Of a stretch of DNA of 64,000 nucleotides, positions 26,239 to 39,652 are shown in pieces. The notes below the pieces were generated by a model that did no database searches, was not told where the DNA came from, and saw only the letters and a list, made by a program, of their open reading frames with translations. The DNA lies in NCBI GenBank assembly GCA_015075635.1, contig JABTUA010000003.1, forward strand, positions 1,488,001-1,552,000, written 5' to 3'. The stretch's first letter is position 1, and every line of letters starts with the position of its first letter. The DNA comes from Polyangiaceae bacterium (lineage in GTDB: Bacteria > Myxococcota_A > Polyangia > Polyangiales > Polyangiaceae). Position numbers and translations under genes: made by a program.

Positions 26239-27527
26239 CGCTTGCGCCGCACCACGCCGTCGGGATCGGGTCGGCGCTCCGACGGCGGGCTTGCCACCGG
26301 CGCCGCGGTCGGTGCTGCCGCGGCGACCGCAGGCGCCGCGCTCCCGCTCTCGGCGGGAGGTTCGGGTGGCGCCTCCGGCAACCCGAGCTTCTTGCGCAAC
26401 ACGTCGCCCAGGCTGCCGAGGGAAGCTCCGCCTCCACCGGCGAAGTCGCGGTAGTTCTTGCGCTCCTCGACGCGAGCCACGCCGACCGCGGAGAAGCGCA
26501 GCCGACCCCGCGCGGCGTCGCGCTGCACGACCACGACCTTGAGCGCACGCCCGGCGGGGAAAGCGCGGCGATGATCCGAGCCCGGCGGCAGCCCCAGCTC
26601 GCTCATCGGTACCATGCCTTCGCCCTTGGCCGTGCTGACGATGACGCCGCCGCCGGTGGTCTTGACGACCACCGCGTCGAGCACCTCGTCCACCTGAATC
26701 ACCGGGGCCTCCGGGGCGTCCGCCCGCGCCTTCATGCTCAACCGCACGCGCAGGCCCTTGTCGCCTTGCTCCACCGCGAGCACGCGCACGGCCACGCGAT
26801 CGCCGACGTTGACCACGTCCTCGGCGCGATCCACCCGTCGGTGAGCCAGCTCCGAGAGGTGGACGAAGCCGTCGATGCCGCCGATGTCCACGATGGCGCC
26901 GTGGCGGGAGGTCGAGCTGACCGTCCCCTCCATGTCCATGCCGACCACCAAGGTCTCGCGCAGCGCGTCTTCGCGCTGGCGCCGCTCGACCTCGAGCAGT
27001 GCCCTGCGGGAGAGCACGACGGAGCGCCCGCCGTCCTTGAGCTCGAGCACCTTGAACTCGAAGGTCTGACCTTCGTAGGGCGCGAGATCCGCCGTGTAGC
27101 CCAGCTCGACCTGCGACGCCGGGCAGAACGCGCGCACGCCGCCCACGTCCACCTCGAGCCCGCCCTTGACCGCCTTCGTGACCTTGCCGGCGACGGGCGT
27201 CCCGGTTTCGAGGGCGGTCTGGAGCTGGCCGAGGTCGATGCCCGTGCGCCCGAGGGCAGTGGCCAAGAGCGGTGTGTCGGCGCTCAGATCGATCACGGTG
27301 GCGCGCAGCTTGTCGCCGACCTTCACGCGCACGTTGCCCTCTCGGTCCTCGAGTTCGCTGCGTGGGACTCGCGCTTCCTTGGTGGCGCCGACGTCCACGA
27401 AGACACTGTCGCCGCTGATCTGGACGACGGTGCCTTCCACGACCTCCCCGGTCTTCAGCCGGCGGCCGGTGCCGCGCCCGGCCTTGACCGAAGCCTCCAT
27501 CAAGGAAGCGAAGTCCTCTTTGCTCAT
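26235..27527 (-). CDS. Four-repeat S1 RNA-binding protein (ribosomal protein S1-like)
   Basis: 430 residues from the ATG at 27527. S1 units: about 27-85 (GEVVEGTVVQISGDSVFVDVG), 110-180 (GTPVAGKVTKAVKGGLEVDVG), 195-270 (GMDMEGTVSSTSRHGAIVDIG) and 280-345 (DEVLDAVVVKTTGGGVIVS). The third has the best-kept binding surface, with FVHLSELAHRRVD. A Pro/Ala-rich tail ends in RRPDPDGVVRRKR. True S1 of proteobacteria has six units, so this is a shorter paralogue or an equivalent of the four-unit S1 of other phyla. It is cytoplasmic and probably acts in translation initiation or mRNA binding. The ORF continues upstream to 27719, but that segment is the GC-rich divergent region. Confidence 0.85.
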   Translation of the reverse strand: MSKEDFASLMEASVKAGRGTGRRLKTGEVVEGTVVQISGDSVFVDVGATKEARVPRSELEDREGNVRVKVGDKLRATVIDLSADTPLLATALGRTGIDLGQLQTALETGTPVAGKVTKAVKGGLEVDVGGVRAFCPASQVELGYTADLAPYEGQTFEFKVLELKDGGRSVVLSRRALLEVERRQREDALRETLVVGMDMEGTVSSTSRHGAIVDIGGIDGFVHLSELAHRRVDRAEDVVNVGDRVAVRVLAVEQGDKGLRVRLSMKARADAPEAPVIQVDEVLDAVVVKTTGGGVIVSTAKGEGMVPMSELGLPPGSDHRRAFPAGRALKVVVVQRDAARGRLRFSAVGVARVEERKNYRDFAGGGGASLGSLGDVLRKKLGLPEAPPEPPAESGSAAPAVAAAAPTAAPVASPPSERRPDPDGVVRRKR

Positions 27528-27634
27528 GGGGCGCGGAGCATGCCACCCCGGCCAGGGCCTGCAAAGCCGTGGGTTTCCCCGGCGAGCACCCCGCCCGAAC
27601 GCCGCGAACTTGCGCGGATCGGGGCGCGCGGCGC

Positions 27635-28018
27635 ATGGTTTCTCCGATGCAGCTCTCGGTCTTCGGTGTCCTCGCAGCGGTCGCGCTGCCGCTCTACTTC
27701 GGTTCGGGGCCGACCGCACCGGAGCGTGAGCCGGCGCCGCTCGCGGACGCCGGTCCGGACGCCGCCAAGCCGCCGCCGCCGGTGCCCCCCTGCGTCAAGG
27801 TCCAGAGCCAGGCGATCTTCTCCGGCAGCGGCTACGACCACGTCGTCAGCATCGAGAACGGCTGCGAACGAGAAGCCGACTGTACGGTCAGCACCGACGT
27901 CAGCGAGGAGACGCTCGAGGTGAGCGTCCCCGCCGGCGAGAGCCGCGACGTCGTGACCTACCGCGGCTCGCCGGCCTCAGAGTTCAAGGCCACGGTGAAG
28001 TGCACGTTGAAGAAGTAG
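27635..28018 (+). CDS. Small secreted protein, four-cysteine
   Basis: 127 residues from the ATG at 27635 (a second ATG is at 27647). The N-terminus MVSPMQLSVFGVLAAVALPLYFGSG is a signal peptide or anchor. A Pro/Ala/Asp linker with PPPPVPPC leads into a beta-sandwich-like domain of about 80 residues with Cys in PPC, GCE, DCT and KCT, likely two disulphides. The pattern (CVKVQ..., HVVSIENGCE, EVSVPAGES, FKATVKC) fits an Ig-like or CARDB-type fold. I do not recognise a family. It is divergent from the S1 gene and precedes the SprT gene by 23 bases. Confidence 0.65.
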   Translation: MVSPMQLSVFGVLAAVALPLYFGSGPTAPEREPAPLADAGPDAAKPPPPVPPCVKVQSQAIFSGSGYDHVVSIENGCEREADCTVSTDVSEETLEVSVPAGESRDVVTYRGSPASEFKATVKCTLKK

Positions 28019-28041
28019 CCCTCTCGTGAGAAGACTCCGCG

Positions 28042-29136
28042 GTGGACTCGAACGCCGAGCTGCCCCGCATGTCCGCCGAGCTCGAGCGCCTGGCGCTCCG
28101 GGCCGTGCGTGACGCTTGGGAGGACCTGAACGCGACGTTCTTCCGGCGCCAGCTGCGCCGCCCGGTGCTGTCGTTCTTGGACGGCCTCGGCCAGCTCGGG
28201 CGCTGGTCCTCGCCGGAGCGCACGCTGTGGCTCTCGCGAGACCTGCTCGCGCGCCACGGCTGGGGGGTGGTCGTCGAGGTGCTCAAGCACGAGATGGCGC
28301 ACCAGTTCGTGGACGAGGTCCTGGGCTCGAGCCTCGAAGCGGCGCACGGCCCGGCTTTCCGCCAGGTCTGCGCCGAGCGCGGGATCGACGCGAGCGCGGC
28401 GGGCGTGCCAAGCGCCGCGCCTTCCCGAGCCGCCGACCACCGTATGCTCGAGCGCGTCGCGAAGCTCCTGGCCCTGGCGGAGAGCCCGAACGAGCACGAG
28501 GCGCAGGCCGCCATGGCGGCTGCGCAGCGCTTGATGCTCAAGCACAACATCGAGAACGTCACGCGGCGGAACGGGGTGGTCTACTCGTACCGCCACCTCG
28601 GCAAGCCCAGCGGGCGCGTGGCAGAGCACGAGCGCATCCTGGCGGCGATCATCGGCGACCACTTCTTCGTCGAGGTCATCTGGGTGCCGGTGTGGCGGGC
28701 GCTGGAGGGCAAGCGCGGCAGCGTGCTCGAGATCTGCGGCACGCTGGAGAACCTGGAGCTCGCGGAGTACGTGCACGGCTTCCTGCTCCAGACCTCGGAG
28801 CGCATGTGGCGAGACTACCGGCGGGCGCGCCGCCTGGGCGCGAACGCAGAGCGCCGCACCTTCATCGCCGGGGTGATGGCCGGGTTCCGCGACAAGCTCG
28901 CCCGCGAGAGCAAGAAGCACCGAGCAGAGGGCCTCGTCTGGGTCGGCGACGGGGATCTGGAGCGCTTCTTCCGGCACCGTCACCCGCGAATCCGTTGGAC
29001 CCGCTACTCGTGTGGGCAGCGCTCCGACGCCTACTCACACGGCCGCGAGGCCGGCGGGCAGATCGTGTTGCACCGCGGGGTCAAGAGCGGTCCAGGTAGC
29101 AGCACGAAATTGCTGCCTTCCGCCCGGCGGAGCTAG
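28042..29136 (+). CDS. SprT-like zinc metallopeptidase fused to DUF2786
   Basis: 364 residues from the GTG at 28042; an ATG at 28069 is also possible. Residues 10-120 form a SprT-like minigluzincin: zinc site HEMAH in EVLKHEMAHQFVDE, with the third ligand supplied by HGPAFRQVC. A linker leads to DUF2786 (about 133-190, MLERVAKLLALAESPNEHEAQAAMAAAQRLM), and the rest belongs to the family region with VHGFLLQTSERMWRDYRRARR. SprT/Spartan proteins cut DNA-protein crosslinks, but function in bacteria is little studied. The fusion is also found in other bacteria. It is cytoplasmic. The closeness to the LexA-box polymerase, 2 kb away, would suit DNA repair, though this link is only by position. Confidence 0.85.
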   Translation: MDSNAELPRMSAELERLALRAVRDAWEDLNATFFRRQLRRPVLSFLDGLGQLGRWSSPERTLWLSRDLLARHGWGVVVEVLKHEMAHQFVDEVLGSSLEAAHGPAFRQVCAERGIDASAAGVPSAAPSRAADHRMLERVAKLLALAESPNEHEAQAAMAAAQRLMLKHNIENVTRRNGVVYSYRHLGKPSGRVAEHERILAAIIGDHFFVEVIWVPVWRALEGKRGSVLEICGTLENLELAEYVHGFLLQTSERMWRDYRRARRLGANAERRTFIAGVMAGFRDKLARESKKHRAEGLVWVGDGDLERFFRHRHPRIRWTRYSCGQRSDAYSHGREAGGQIVLHRGVKSGPGSSTKLLPSARRS

Positions 29137-29219
29137 CCCGGATCTGACCGCTCGACGCGCGCCTCTGGGCTCGCCACAATGCCTCGGGACCCGCGTGGAA
29201 GACTTCTCGGAGGCAGCGT

Positions 29220-31199
29220 TTGGGCAGCACCCTGCGTGAAGGCGCGGCGCCGGACGTCGTGAAGGGTGGAGCCGCCGCCGGCAGCACGTCGGAGGAGCGT
29301 TCGCTCGTCGGCGAGCTGCTCGCCGGGCGCTACCGCATCGACAAGGAGCTGGGTCAGGGCGGCATGGGCGCGGTGTACCTCGCCGAGCACGTGCACATGC
29401 GCAAGGTGGTGGCGGTCAAGGTGCTGCACCGCGAGATGACCTACCTGCCGGAGGTGGTCGCCCGCTTCGAGCGGGAGGCGGTCGCGGCGGCGCGCATCGA
29501 GCATCCCCACGTCGCTGCCGCCACCGATTTTGGCCGACTCGAGGACGGCGCGTTCTACCTGGTGCTCGAGTACGTCGAAGGCAAGAGCCTGCGCCAGCTG
29601 CTCGACGAGGGCGGCCCGCTCCGTCCCGACATCGCCGTGCACGTAGCAGGGCAGATCGCCGACGCGCTCTCGGCAGCGCACGCGGCGGGCATCGTTCACC
29701 GCGATCTGAAGCCCGACAACGTGATGTTGATCCAGCGCGACAGCGACGCCTACTTCGTGAAGGTCCTGGATTTCGGCATCGCGAAGGTGGAGCTCGGCGA
29801 CGCACAGAGCCAGCTCACTCAGATGGGCAGCGTCTTCGGCACACCGGAGTACATGGCGCCGGAGCAGGCCGCGGGGACGCCGGTGGATGCGCGCGCCGAT
29901 CTCTACACGCTCGGCGTCATTCTCTACGAGATGCTCACCGGCCGGACGCCGTTCGCCGACGACGACATGGTGGTGGTGCTCACCCGTCAGATGACCGCGG
30001 ACCCGCCGCTCCTGCCTCCGGAGATCGACCCCAATGTCGCGTCGCTGGTGATGCAGCTCCTGGCGAAGGATCCCGACCAGCGCCCGCAGACCGCTGCGGA
30101 AGTCCTGGCGCGGGTCGAGGCGTGCGTCGCCGTGGCCATCGGCTCGTCTCCGCTCAGCGCCATGGCGCCGGTCACGCCGTCGCCGACCAGCGCGAGCGTG
30201 GCGACCTCGGCTCAGAGCGGCGACGTTGCGTACGGCGAGACGGTGCTGAGCCTGAGCGGGGAAGACATGGCGCGGCTCTCCGCGGCGAAGGCGGAAGCCG
30301 TCGCGAAGCGCCCGAGCCCGATCAGCCAGCTCTTGGGCCCGCTGTTCGCGAAGGCGCCAGTGCTGAAGAAGCCGGTGAACCTTGGCGGCCAGCCGGTCCC
30401 GCTCTGGGCGCTCGCCGGCGTCGGCGTGGCGCTCACGGGGTTCCTGTTCTTCGTGGTGTTCGGGCTCTTGGTCGCGAGCGGGGTCTCCGCGTCGGGGTCG
30501 AGCCCGGCGGCGTCGGGCAGCGCGCGCACGGCGGCGGTGCCGCGGGACGACACGGACGTGCTGATCCAGCGCGCCTCGGCGGGGGACCGCGAGGCCATCA
30601 GCAAGCTCCAGGAGCGCCCGGACTCCGGTCGTTCGGCAGCGGAGTGGAAGGCCCTGGCGCGAGGCCACTCCGTCGTCGGCAACGTCAAGCCCAGCCTTGG
30701 CGCGTACAAGAAGGCGCTGGCCTTGGAGCCCGCGCTGGCCAAAGAGCCAGAGCTGCTCCGCGACGTGCGCCGCGCAGCCCTGAGCTCGGCGACGACCGGG
30801 GAGGCGCTCGAGCTGGCGCTCGCGCACCTGGGCTCACGCGGTGCGGATCTGGCGTACGACGTCTGGAGCTCCACGCGCGGCAACAAGGACCAGGCGGAGG
30901 TGACGCGCATCGCCAAGGGCGTGCTGGACGGGCCGGCGATTCGGGCCAAAGCGTCGCCGGCGCTGCTCGTCGCGCTCGACCTCTCGAAGGCCAAGACCTG
31001 CCCCAACCTGAAGGAGCTCTTGCCGCGAGCGAAGCAGTCCGCCGACGCGCGCTCGCTCGGCAAGTTGAAGAGCCTCTCGGGGAGGAGCGGCTGCGGCTTC
31101 CTGGGCCTCGGCGATTGCTTCGCCTGCCTGCGCACCGGCACTGGCCTCGCGGAGGCGACCAAGGCCGCCGAGAGCCGACCGGCGCCGAGCTTCGAATGA
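29220..31199 (+). CDS. Transmembrane Ser/Thr protein kinase
   Basis: 659 residues. It starts with TTG at 29220, chosen because of the Shine-Dalgarno GGAGGC at 29209-29214 and the lack of an in-frame ATG nearby. Kinase domain 38-300: GQGGMGAVYLAEHV, VAVKVLHREM, HRDLKPDNVML, DFGIAKVEL and GTPEYMAPEQ. A linker with DMARLSAAKAEAVAK follows, then one membrane segment at about 398-425 (VGVALTGFLFFVVFGLLVA), then an outer domain of roughly 230 residues with alpha-helical TPR-like repeats (EWKALARGHSVVGNVKPSLGAYKKA) and a C-terminal Cys cluster, CGFLGLGDCFACL. Its stop overlaps the start of the Mur-type ligase (ATGA), so kinase and ligase are made together. Confidence 0.9.
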   Translation: MGSTLREGAAPDVVKGGAAAGSTSEERSLVGELLAGRYRIDKELGQGGMGAVYLAEHVHMRKVVAVKVLHREMTYLPEVVARFEREAVAAARIEHPHVAAATDFGRLEDGAFYLVLEYVEGKSLRQLLDEGGPLRPDIAVHVAGQIADALSAAHAAGIVHRDLKPDNVMLIQRDSDAYFVKVLDFGIAKVELGDAQSQLTQMGSVFGTPEYMAPEQAAGTPVDARADLYTLGVILYEMLTGRTPFADDDMVVVLTRQMTADPPLLPPEIDPNVASLVMQLLAKDPDQRPQTAAEVLARVEACVAVAIGSSPLSAMAPVTPSPTSASVATSAQSGDVAYGETVLSLSGEDMARLSAAKAEAVAKRPSPISQLLGPLFAKAPVLKKPVNLGGQPVPLWALAGVGVALTGFLFFVVFGLLVASGVSASGSSPAASGSARTAAVPRDDTDVLIQRASAGDREAISKLQERPDSGRSAAEWKALARGHSVVGNVKPSLGAYKKALALEPALAKEPELLRDVRRAALSSATTGEALELALAHLGSRGADLAYDVWSSTRGNKDQAEVTRIAKGVLDGPAIRAKASPALLVALDLSKAKTCPNLKELLPRAKQSADARSLGKLKSLSGRSGCGFLGLGDCFACLRTGTGLAEATKAAESRPAPSFE

Positions 31200-32473
31200 C
31201 CGAGGTCCGGCTCGATCTGCACTCTGCGTTCTCGACCGCGGCGGTTACCGGCACCAACGGCAAGACCACCACGACCAGCATGATCGAGGCCATCGTGGCC
31301 ACGAGCGGGGAGCCGCACGCCCGAGTGACGACGCTCGGCGCCTGGGTCTCGGGCGAGCCGGTGGTGGAGGGGCCGACGCTGGAGGCCTTCGCGCGCGCGA
31401 TCGAGCTCGGCGCCGCGGCAGGCATCCGCACGCTGGCGCTCGAGACCACGTCGCGGGCGCTGGCGGAGGGCTTCGCGCACCGCTGGCCCGCGAGGGTCGC
31501 GGTGTTCACCAACTTGTCGCGGGATCACCTCGACTACCACGGCGATCCGGAGCACTACCTCGCCGCCAAGGCGCAGCTCTTCATGCTCCTGCCCCCGGAC
31601 GGCTGCGCCGTGCTCAACGCCTGCGATCCGGCGAGCGCGCTGCTCGACGAGGTCACGCCGAAAGGCGTCCGGCGGCTCGCCTACGCCGGGCAGCGCTCGC
31701 GAATCGTCCCGGAGTGTTCAGCGCTTCCGCTCGCGCTCGCGGCGGCGCGGGTCGAGGTGACACGTGCCGGCACCCGCGCCGTGCTCGAGCCCGGTGAGCT
31801 GGCGGGCGCGCTGGGCGGGGAGCTGTCGCTCGCGGTGGTCGGCGAGCACAACGTCGACAACGCGCTGGCGGCGGCGCTGGCGGCCCACGCCCTCGGCTAC
31901 GAGGCGCCAGTCATCGCCCGGGGCTTGGCGAGCTTCGCCGGCGTGCGCGGGCGCTTCGAACGGGTGTTCGGCGATCCGGCAGTGGTGGTCGACTACGCAC
32001 ACACCCCCGACGCCCTTGACCGCACGCTCGAGCTGGCGCGGCGGCTGGCCGGAGCAGGGCGTGTGGTCTGCGTGTTCGGCTGCGGCGGGGGCAGCGACCC
32101 GGGAAAACGCGCGGAGATGGGCCGGGTGGCAGCGCACTGGTGCGACGACGTCATCGTCACCAGCGACAATCCCCGGGACGAGGACCCGGCGGAGATCGCC
32201 CGAGCCATCGTCGCCGGGGCGGCCGGGGAAGGAGGCGCGGCCCGAGGCCGTAGACAGGTAGATAGAGAGGTTTGCTTGACGACCGAGCTCGACCGAGGCC
32301 TGGCGATCCGCCGGGCGATCGAGATTGCCGAGCTGGGTCGGGGTGATATCGTCGTGATCGCGGGAAAGGGTCACGAGACGACGCAGTGGATCGGGCAGAG
32401 CACTTTCCCGTTCGATGACGCGGAAGTCGCGCGTGTCGCGTGTCGTGACCGCTTCGAAAGGCAGGATGGGTGA
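31196..32473 (+). CDS. Mur ligase family enzyme, MurE-like, without the N-terminal UDP-sugar domain
   Basis: 425 residues. It begins almost at the ATP loop: VTGTNGKTTTTSM at 17-29, whereas in MurE about 100 residues come before this. The central ligase domain has ETTSRAL, FTNLSRDHLDYHG, and the carboxylated-Lys region KAQLFML. The C-terminal domain has VDYAHTPDALDR and DNPRDEDP; DNPR is the diaminopimelate-recognition motif of Gram-negative MurE. It ligates an amino acid or peptide to a carboxyl group by an acyl-phosphate. Lacking domain 1, it should use a different acceptor from UDP-MurNAc-dipeptide, or a recycled one. It overlaps the upstream kinase gene by 4 bases and is followed by a lipoprotein at TGATG. 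A paralogue to the genuine MurE is likely but not seen here. Confidence 0.85.
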   Translation: MTEVRLDLHSAFSTAAVTGTNGKTTTTSMIEAIVATSGEPHARVTTLGAWVSGEPVVEGPTLEAFARAIELGAAAGIRTLALETTSRALAEGFAHRWPARVAVFTNLSRDHLDYHGDPEHYLAAKAQLFMLLPPDGCAVLNACDPASALLDEVTPKGVRRLAYAGQRSRIVPECSALPLALAAARVEVTRAGTRAVLEPGELAGALGGELSLAVVGEHNVDNALAAALAAHALGYEAPVIARGLASFAGVRGRFERVFGDPAVVVDYAHTPDALDRTLELARRLAGAGRVVCVFGCGGGSDPGKRAEMGRVAAHWCDDVIVTSDNPRDEDPAEIARAIVAGAAGEGGAARGRRQVDREVCLTTELDRGLAIRRAIEIAELGRGDIVVIAGKGHETTQWIGQSTFPFDDAEVARVACRDRFERQDG

Positions 32474-32853
32474 TGAAGATCGATCGTGAGAGGTTCTTGG
32501 CCGCCGCGATGCTGACCGGCCTGGTCGGCGCTGCGGGCTGCTATGTCGAGAGCGGACCGCCGCGCAACCAGCAACCACCGCCGGGGCAGCCGCCGCCGGG
32601 CGCGCCGCCACCGGCAGCGCAGCCCGCGCCGCAACCCGGGGCGCCGCAGGCCGGTCCCCCTGCGCAGCCTGGCGCGCAGCCCGGCGCGCCCGCTGCGCAG
32701 CCGAGTGCCGGAGCGCCGTTCCCGTTCCCGCCCGGGTTCCAGCCGCCTCCGGGCTGGCAGCCTCCCCCCGGCTGGACCCCGCCTGCCGGAGGGTGGACGC
32801 CGCCGGCCGGCGAGGGCGGGACGCCGCCGCCGCCCCCTGCGGGCGAGAAGTAG
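32473..32853 (+). CDS. Pro/Gln-rich lipoprotein
   Basis: 126 residues from the ATG at 32473, which shares its A with the upstream stop (TGATG); AGGATGG upstream gives a ribosome site. The start MKIDRERFLAAAMLTGLVGAAGC is a lipoprotein signal with Cys near 23. The rest is Pro/Gly/Ala/Gln low complexity (QPPPGQPPPG, then WQPPPGWTPPAGGWTPP), a flexible periplasmic or surface stalk. It is the third gene of the kinase/ligase unit and ends at a terminator. Confidence 0.75.
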   Translation: MKIDRERFLAAAMLTGLVGAAGCYVESGPPRNQQPPPGQPPPGAPPPAAQPAPQPGAPQAGPPAQPGAQPGAPAAQPSAGAPFPFPPGFQPPPGWQPPPGWTPPAGGWTPPAGEGGTPPPPPAGEK

Positions 32854-32876
32854 CCGGGAAAGCCCGCCAGAAGGCA

Positions 32877-32905
32877 GCCCGGAGGCCGCAAGCCTCCGGG
32901 CTTTT
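32877..32905 (+). terminator. Rho-independent terminator of the kinase/Mur ligase operon
   Basis: A perfect 10-bp stem, GCCCGGAGGC (32877-32886) with GCCTCCGGGC (32892-32901), closes a CGCAA loop and is followed by TTTT. It lies 24 bases after the lipoprotein stop. Confidence 0.9.
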
Positions 32906-32933
32906 CTGCGCCCGCGGCTTGACCCGAGGCCCA

Positions 32934-32961
32934 ATATCCGGTCATCCTGATAGACGGATAT
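32934..32961. promoter_or_regulatory. Inverted repeat overlapping the start of the ArsR-type regulator gene
   Basis: ATATCCG (32934-32940) and CGGATAT (32955-32961) are perfect complements 14 bases apart. The second arm covers the ATG at 32960. This is a plausible autoregulatory operator for the ArsR-methyltransferase protein controlling itself and metH. Confidence 0.55.
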
Positions 32962-33891
32962 GCCATCCGTCGACTCGACCGTCGAGCTCCTGCACCTGTT
33001 CGGGGACGTTACCCGGGTGCGGCTGCTCGCGCTCTTGAGCGACGAGGAGCTGAGCGTGGCGGAGCTGACCCAGATCACCGAGCTGCCGCAGTCCCGGGTC
33101 TCCACCCACCTCGGGCGCCTGCGCGAGGCCGGCTTGCTCCGCGATCGCAGGGTCGGCGCGTCCACGAAGTACGTGCTGAACGACGCCTCCATGCCGGGCG
33201 AGGCCCGCCGGGTATGGGAGCTCGTGCGCTCGGATCTCGACGACACGCTGCTCGAGACGGACCGCGCGCGTCGCGAGCGCCTGCGCGCGTCGGGCGCGTC
33301 GTCCTGGCCGGACTCCATCGCCGGCGAGATGGAGCGACACTACTCACCCGGACGAACCTGGGAAGCGACCGCGCGCAGCTTGCTCGGCTTCGTGCGCCTT
33401 GGCGACGTGCTCGACGTCGGGTCGGGAGATGGCGCCATCGCGGAGGTCCTGGCTCCCCGGGCCAAGAGCGTGACCTGCGTCGATCGTAGCGAGCGGGTGG
33501 TGGAGGCCGCGCGCGCGCGACTGCGCCGTCACCAGAACGTGCGCGTCGTCGCCGGCGACATGCACGCGCTCGGCCTGACTGACCAGAGCTTCGACCAAGT
33601 GCTGCTGTTCAACACGCTCACCTACGCCGAGCACCCGGCGCGGGTGCTGGCGGAGGCGGCGCGCGTGCTCCGCTCCGGCGGCACCCTCGCGCTGGTCACC
33701 CTGGCCGCCCACTCCCATCGCGACGTCACCGCCGCCTACGGCCACGTCCAGGCCGGGTTCGACGTGGTCGAGCTCCGGCGCTGGCTCCGCCAGGCAGGGC
33801 TCTTCGTCAGTGAGTGCGGCGTCACCTCCCGGGAGCGCACGCGACCGTATTTCGAAGTCATCACCGCGTTTGCGGAGAAGAGACCCGTTCA

Positions 33892-33895
<4 letters not shown>
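32960..33895 (+). CDS. ArsR-family HTH regulator fused to a SAM-methyltransferase domain (SahR type)
   Basis: 311 residues. The N-terminal winged helix (about 8-85) has the ArsR core, [20 protein letters not shown] and [18 protein letters not shown]. The C-terminal methyltransferase fold (about 140-300) has motif [22 protein letters not shown] and the post-motif [12 protein letters not shown]. In Proteobacteria, SahR is an ArsR regulator that senses S-adenosylhomocysteine and represses methionine-cycle genes; some homologues carry this methyltransferase-like domain. Here it overlaps metH by 4 bases (ATGA), a direct operon link. The domain may bind SAH/SAM as an effector without catalysis. Cytoplasmic. 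Identification by architecture and neighbour; ligand inferred. Confidence 0.85.
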
Positions 33896-37635
<3,740 letters not shown>

Positions 37636-38133
37636 AGCGCGTGACGCACCCTTCGCAACAGAAGTGATACGTCTTGCCCGCGTGCTCGGTCTTCGGCGAG
37701 TCGGTCTTCACCACGAACACCGAGTTGGTGACCGGGCAACGCGTGCGGTCGCCGAGCTTCGCCTCGGTGATGGGCACCACGGGCTTGTCGGCGCTGCCCG
37801 TGTCGTGACCCGCGCAGCCGCAGCCGCCCGGCGCGGCCGCCTTGGCCATGGAGCCACAGCCGCCGCCTTGCTCCTTCTGCGCCTCCTCCGGCGAGCCGCA
37901 AGCGCCGGCTTGGGGGTTCGCGGCGGCGGCCACGGGAGCCGCCGCTGCGGGCGCCTGCTTTGCGGCCGGCGCCGGCTTCACCGGCTCGGCCTTGGGTGCG
38001 TCGTTCTCGCAGGCGAGCACGGCGCAAGCGGACAGCATGATGGCGACGAGGGCCGGAAAGCGCGACGAACGGGCCATGGGAAGCGGTTTCCTAGCACCGC
38101 TCCCCGGGGCTTTCGAGCCCCGCTGCCCTGGGC

Positions 38134-38437
38134 TCAGGGAACTGTCGGGGATTGCGGCAGTTTTGCCTTGGGGTGGTTGAACCCCCAGCCCAGCTCGAAG
38201 GCCGCGAGGAAGGCCGGCGCCGAGGGCCGATCGAAGTCCTTCTCCTCGCCGGTGGTGCAGGTTCCAGCGTTGCAGATCCCGGTGACGCGCCCGCCGAACG
38301 CGCGCCCGATGTCGATCTCGAAGCCGAAGCGCGCGCCGTCGTCGGTGACCCACTCGAAGGGCATCGCCAGGGTCAGCCGGGGCGAGGACGGGGACGACCA
38401 GGGCCAAGGCCAGCGCGGATCGGGCCAGAGCGAACAT
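38134..38437 (-). pseudogene. Small secreted protein gene with an apparent frameshift
   Basis: From the ATG at 38437 the frame reads a clean signal peptide MFALARSALALALVVPVLAP, then turns into Arg-rich nonsense. The reading frame one base over resumes as LTLAMPFEWVTDDGARFGFE, ending at 38134. Joined, they give about 100 residues with a signal peptide and a mature domain with FGFEIDIGRAFGG, two Cys (GICNAGTC) and LAAFELGWGF. A single-base indel near 38370-38385 would explain this. It may be a decayed gene, a programmed shift or a sequencing error. An internal ATG at about 38363 could still give an 80-residue cytoplasmic product. Family unknown. Confidence 0.5.
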
Positions 38438-38506
38438 GCGCCGAGGATACCCTCTCGGGACGGGCGGCCGGGCAGCGGTGATCCGCCGGAAAAACCCCTC
38501 CCCCGA

Positions 38507-38526
38507 CTGTCAGGATGAAATGACAG
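38507..38526. promoter_or_regulatory. Inverted repeat upstream of the desaturase gene
   Basis: CTGTCA (38507-38512) and TGACAG (38521-38526) are perfect complements 8 bases apart. They lie 43 bases before the desaturase ATG, a usual operator position for a TetR-type lipid regulator. No regulator gene is adjacent. Confidence 0.4.
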
Positions 38527-38569
38527 AGATGTGGCCGCACCCTGACGGCGCATTTCCTATCAAGGTCGG

Positions 38570-39481
<912 letters not shown>

Positions 39482-39652
39482 GGCTGCCTCGAGCCGAAGG
39501 CCGCGCGCCAACGGGCCCGGAGCGAAGTGTGAGTGCGAGGCCCCCGCTCGGAGGCAGGCGCCTACCACCCCGCGCTCGCGAAGACTGCCATTCCGTAGGT
39601 TGACTTCGGAAGGAGCTCGATTTCGGGGTGCGTCACGCGGCTGCGGCCGGGC

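Noticed and set aside
24364-27636. Long minus-strand frame across the polymerase and S1 genes
   Set aside because: It spans two real genes in other frames and has no family motif.
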